64,000 nt of DNA from contig NZ_CP035501.1 in NCBI RefSeq assembly GCF_004135585.1, positions 62,001 to 126,000 of the forward strand, in the 5' to 3' direction. A model generated the notes under the pieces. The model saw nothing but the letters and a program-made list of their open reading frames with translations, searched no databases and had not been told where the DNA came from. The number at the start of each line of letters is the position of its first letter. Position 1 is the first letter of the stretch. The translations under genes and the position numbers were made by a program. The DNA comes from Sphingosinicella sp. BN140058 (lineage in GTDB: Bacteria > Pseudomonadota > Alphaproteobacteria > Sphingomonadales > Sphingomonadaceae). Of the stretch, positions 63,365 through 64,000 are shown in pieces.

Positions 63365-63979
63365 ATGGATGATCGTCATGATCGGCGCGTGGTCCGAAAC
63401 CGGGCGCAGGTCCGACTCCTCGCCTCGCCCGTGCGACAGGAAGTGGTTGATACACTTGCCGCCCTTGGTGGCGAGGCGGGTGTGGCGAGCCTGGCGGAAC
63501 AGCTTGGACGGCCTGCAGACGGCCTCTATTATCATCTGCGCGCCCTCGTAGCGGGCGGTCTGGTGGAGGAAGTGCCGAGCGAAAATGGCGAGCGTCGCTT
63601 CCGGCTAGCGGGTGACGGTGCTGGCCCGCTTCGGCTTTCCTACGATCTCGGCCCCGAAGGAAATGCGGCGGAGTTGCGCGCGTTCGTCCACGGACTGTTG
63701 CAGATTGCCAATCGCGACTTCGAGACCGCGCTTGGCAGGAGCGACACAATTGTCGCCGGCCCGGCGCGACGGCTCTGGGCCTCACGCAACAAGGGCTGGC
63801 TCGATGCGGCGGATGTCGTTGAGGTCAACGCTCTTCTTGCTCGCCTCGGTGAACTGACAAGCCAGCCGAGGGTGAACGGGCGCGACCACCTCGTGAGTCT
63901 CGCCTTCGTACTCGCGCCGACCGACGCACGCCCGAAGAGGCGCAAGCCGCGAACATCCAAGGCAAAGCAAACCCGCTAG
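63365..63979 (+). CDS. ArsR-type winged-helix regulator
   Basis: A 204-residue protein with an N-terminal winged helix-turn-helix (about 15-80, LLASPVRQEVVDTLAALGG, SLAEQLGRPADGLYYHLRALVAGGLV) followed by a longer effector region and a very basic C-terminus (PKRRKPRTSKAKQTR). Longer than simple metal-sensing ArsR proteins (about 110 residues), closer to helix_turn_helix domain regulators. The ATG follows AGGAGTCCAGACGA. Likely controls the divergent S41 peptidase. Confidence 0.85.
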   Translation: MDDRHDRRVVRNRAQVRLLASPVRQEVVDTLAALGGEAGVASLAEQLGRPADGLYYHLRALVAGGLVEEVPSENGERRFRLAGDGAGPLRLSYDLGPEGNAAELRAFVHGLLQIANRDFETALGRSDTIVAGPARRLWASRNKGWLDAADVVEVNALLARLGELTSQPRVNGRDHLVSLAFVLAPTDARPKRRKPRTSKAKQTR

Positions 63980-64000
63980 GGATCGCCTCATCTCTGGACG

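Overview
The window is GC-rich bacterial chromosome with dense, often ATGA/TGATG-overlapping operons. Gene content (paa phenylacetate cluster, leucine/isovalerate cluster, Ku-LigD, KaiC-like ATPase with hybrid kinase) and the families of intergenic palindromes suggest an alphaproteobacterium, most likely a sphingomonad. That assignment is inference; there is no rRNA or tRNA gene here to confirm it.

Layout. 1-6.7 kb: phenylacetate catabolism. paaA-paaB-paaC-(paaD) run leftward off the window edge, a PaaJ-type thiolase also runs leftward, and paaG-paaZ run rightward. 6.7-10.8 kb: a glutamine cyclotransferase lipoprotein, a GxxExxY protein beside a duplicated intergenic repeat, a glucokinase-like protein, and a redoxin/2-oxoglutarate oxygenase fusion. 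11-16.5 kb: a branched-chain 2-oxoacid dehydrogenase E2, a fused E1 alpha-beta and an aminotransferase, with a divergent Lrp/AsnC regulator; four copies of a hairpin repeat sit between E1 and E2. 16.6-27.8 kb: accessory DNA of lower apparent GC with a DUF3800 protein, unrecognised proteins, an Nramp-like transporter, a duplicated NTF2-like gene with one copy frameshifted, and a lytic-transglycosylase-like lipoprotein. 27.8-33.5 kb: a LysR regulator divergent from an isochorismatase-LLM oxidoreductase-pirin-SDR-quinone reductase series. 33.8-37.2 kb: an exported protein, a von Willebrand A lipoprotein with hendecad repeats, a spaced repeat array and a lone response regulator. 37.4-44.7 kb: Ku, LigD, a helix-hairpin-helix protein, and a KaiC-like ATPase with a hybrid histidine kinase. 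44.8-48.4 kb: TelA with two paralogous XpaC-like partners and a bile-acid/sodium symporter family protein. 48.4-56.5 kb: leucine catabolism (isovaleryl-CoA dehydrogenase, methylcrotonyl-CoA carboxylase beta and alpha, MaoC hydratase, CitE-like lyase, and a convergently placed thiolase). 56.5-64 kb: NUDIX hydrolase, M28 and S41 peptidases, envelope proteins and an ArsR-type regulator.

The most unusual theme is repeat biology. A family of roughly 120-240 bp palindromes with CCTCCCCG...CGGGGAGG ends occurs six times. One copy is split by a small DUF559 (Vsr-like) nuclease gene between mccB and mccA. One is inserted in frame inside ligD. Several appear to donate the Shine-Dalgarno sequence of the neighbouring gene. 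A second PD-(D/E)XK-like small protein (GxxExxY) lies next to another duplicated repeat. I propose these as nuclease-associated, REP/RAYT-like repeat systems.
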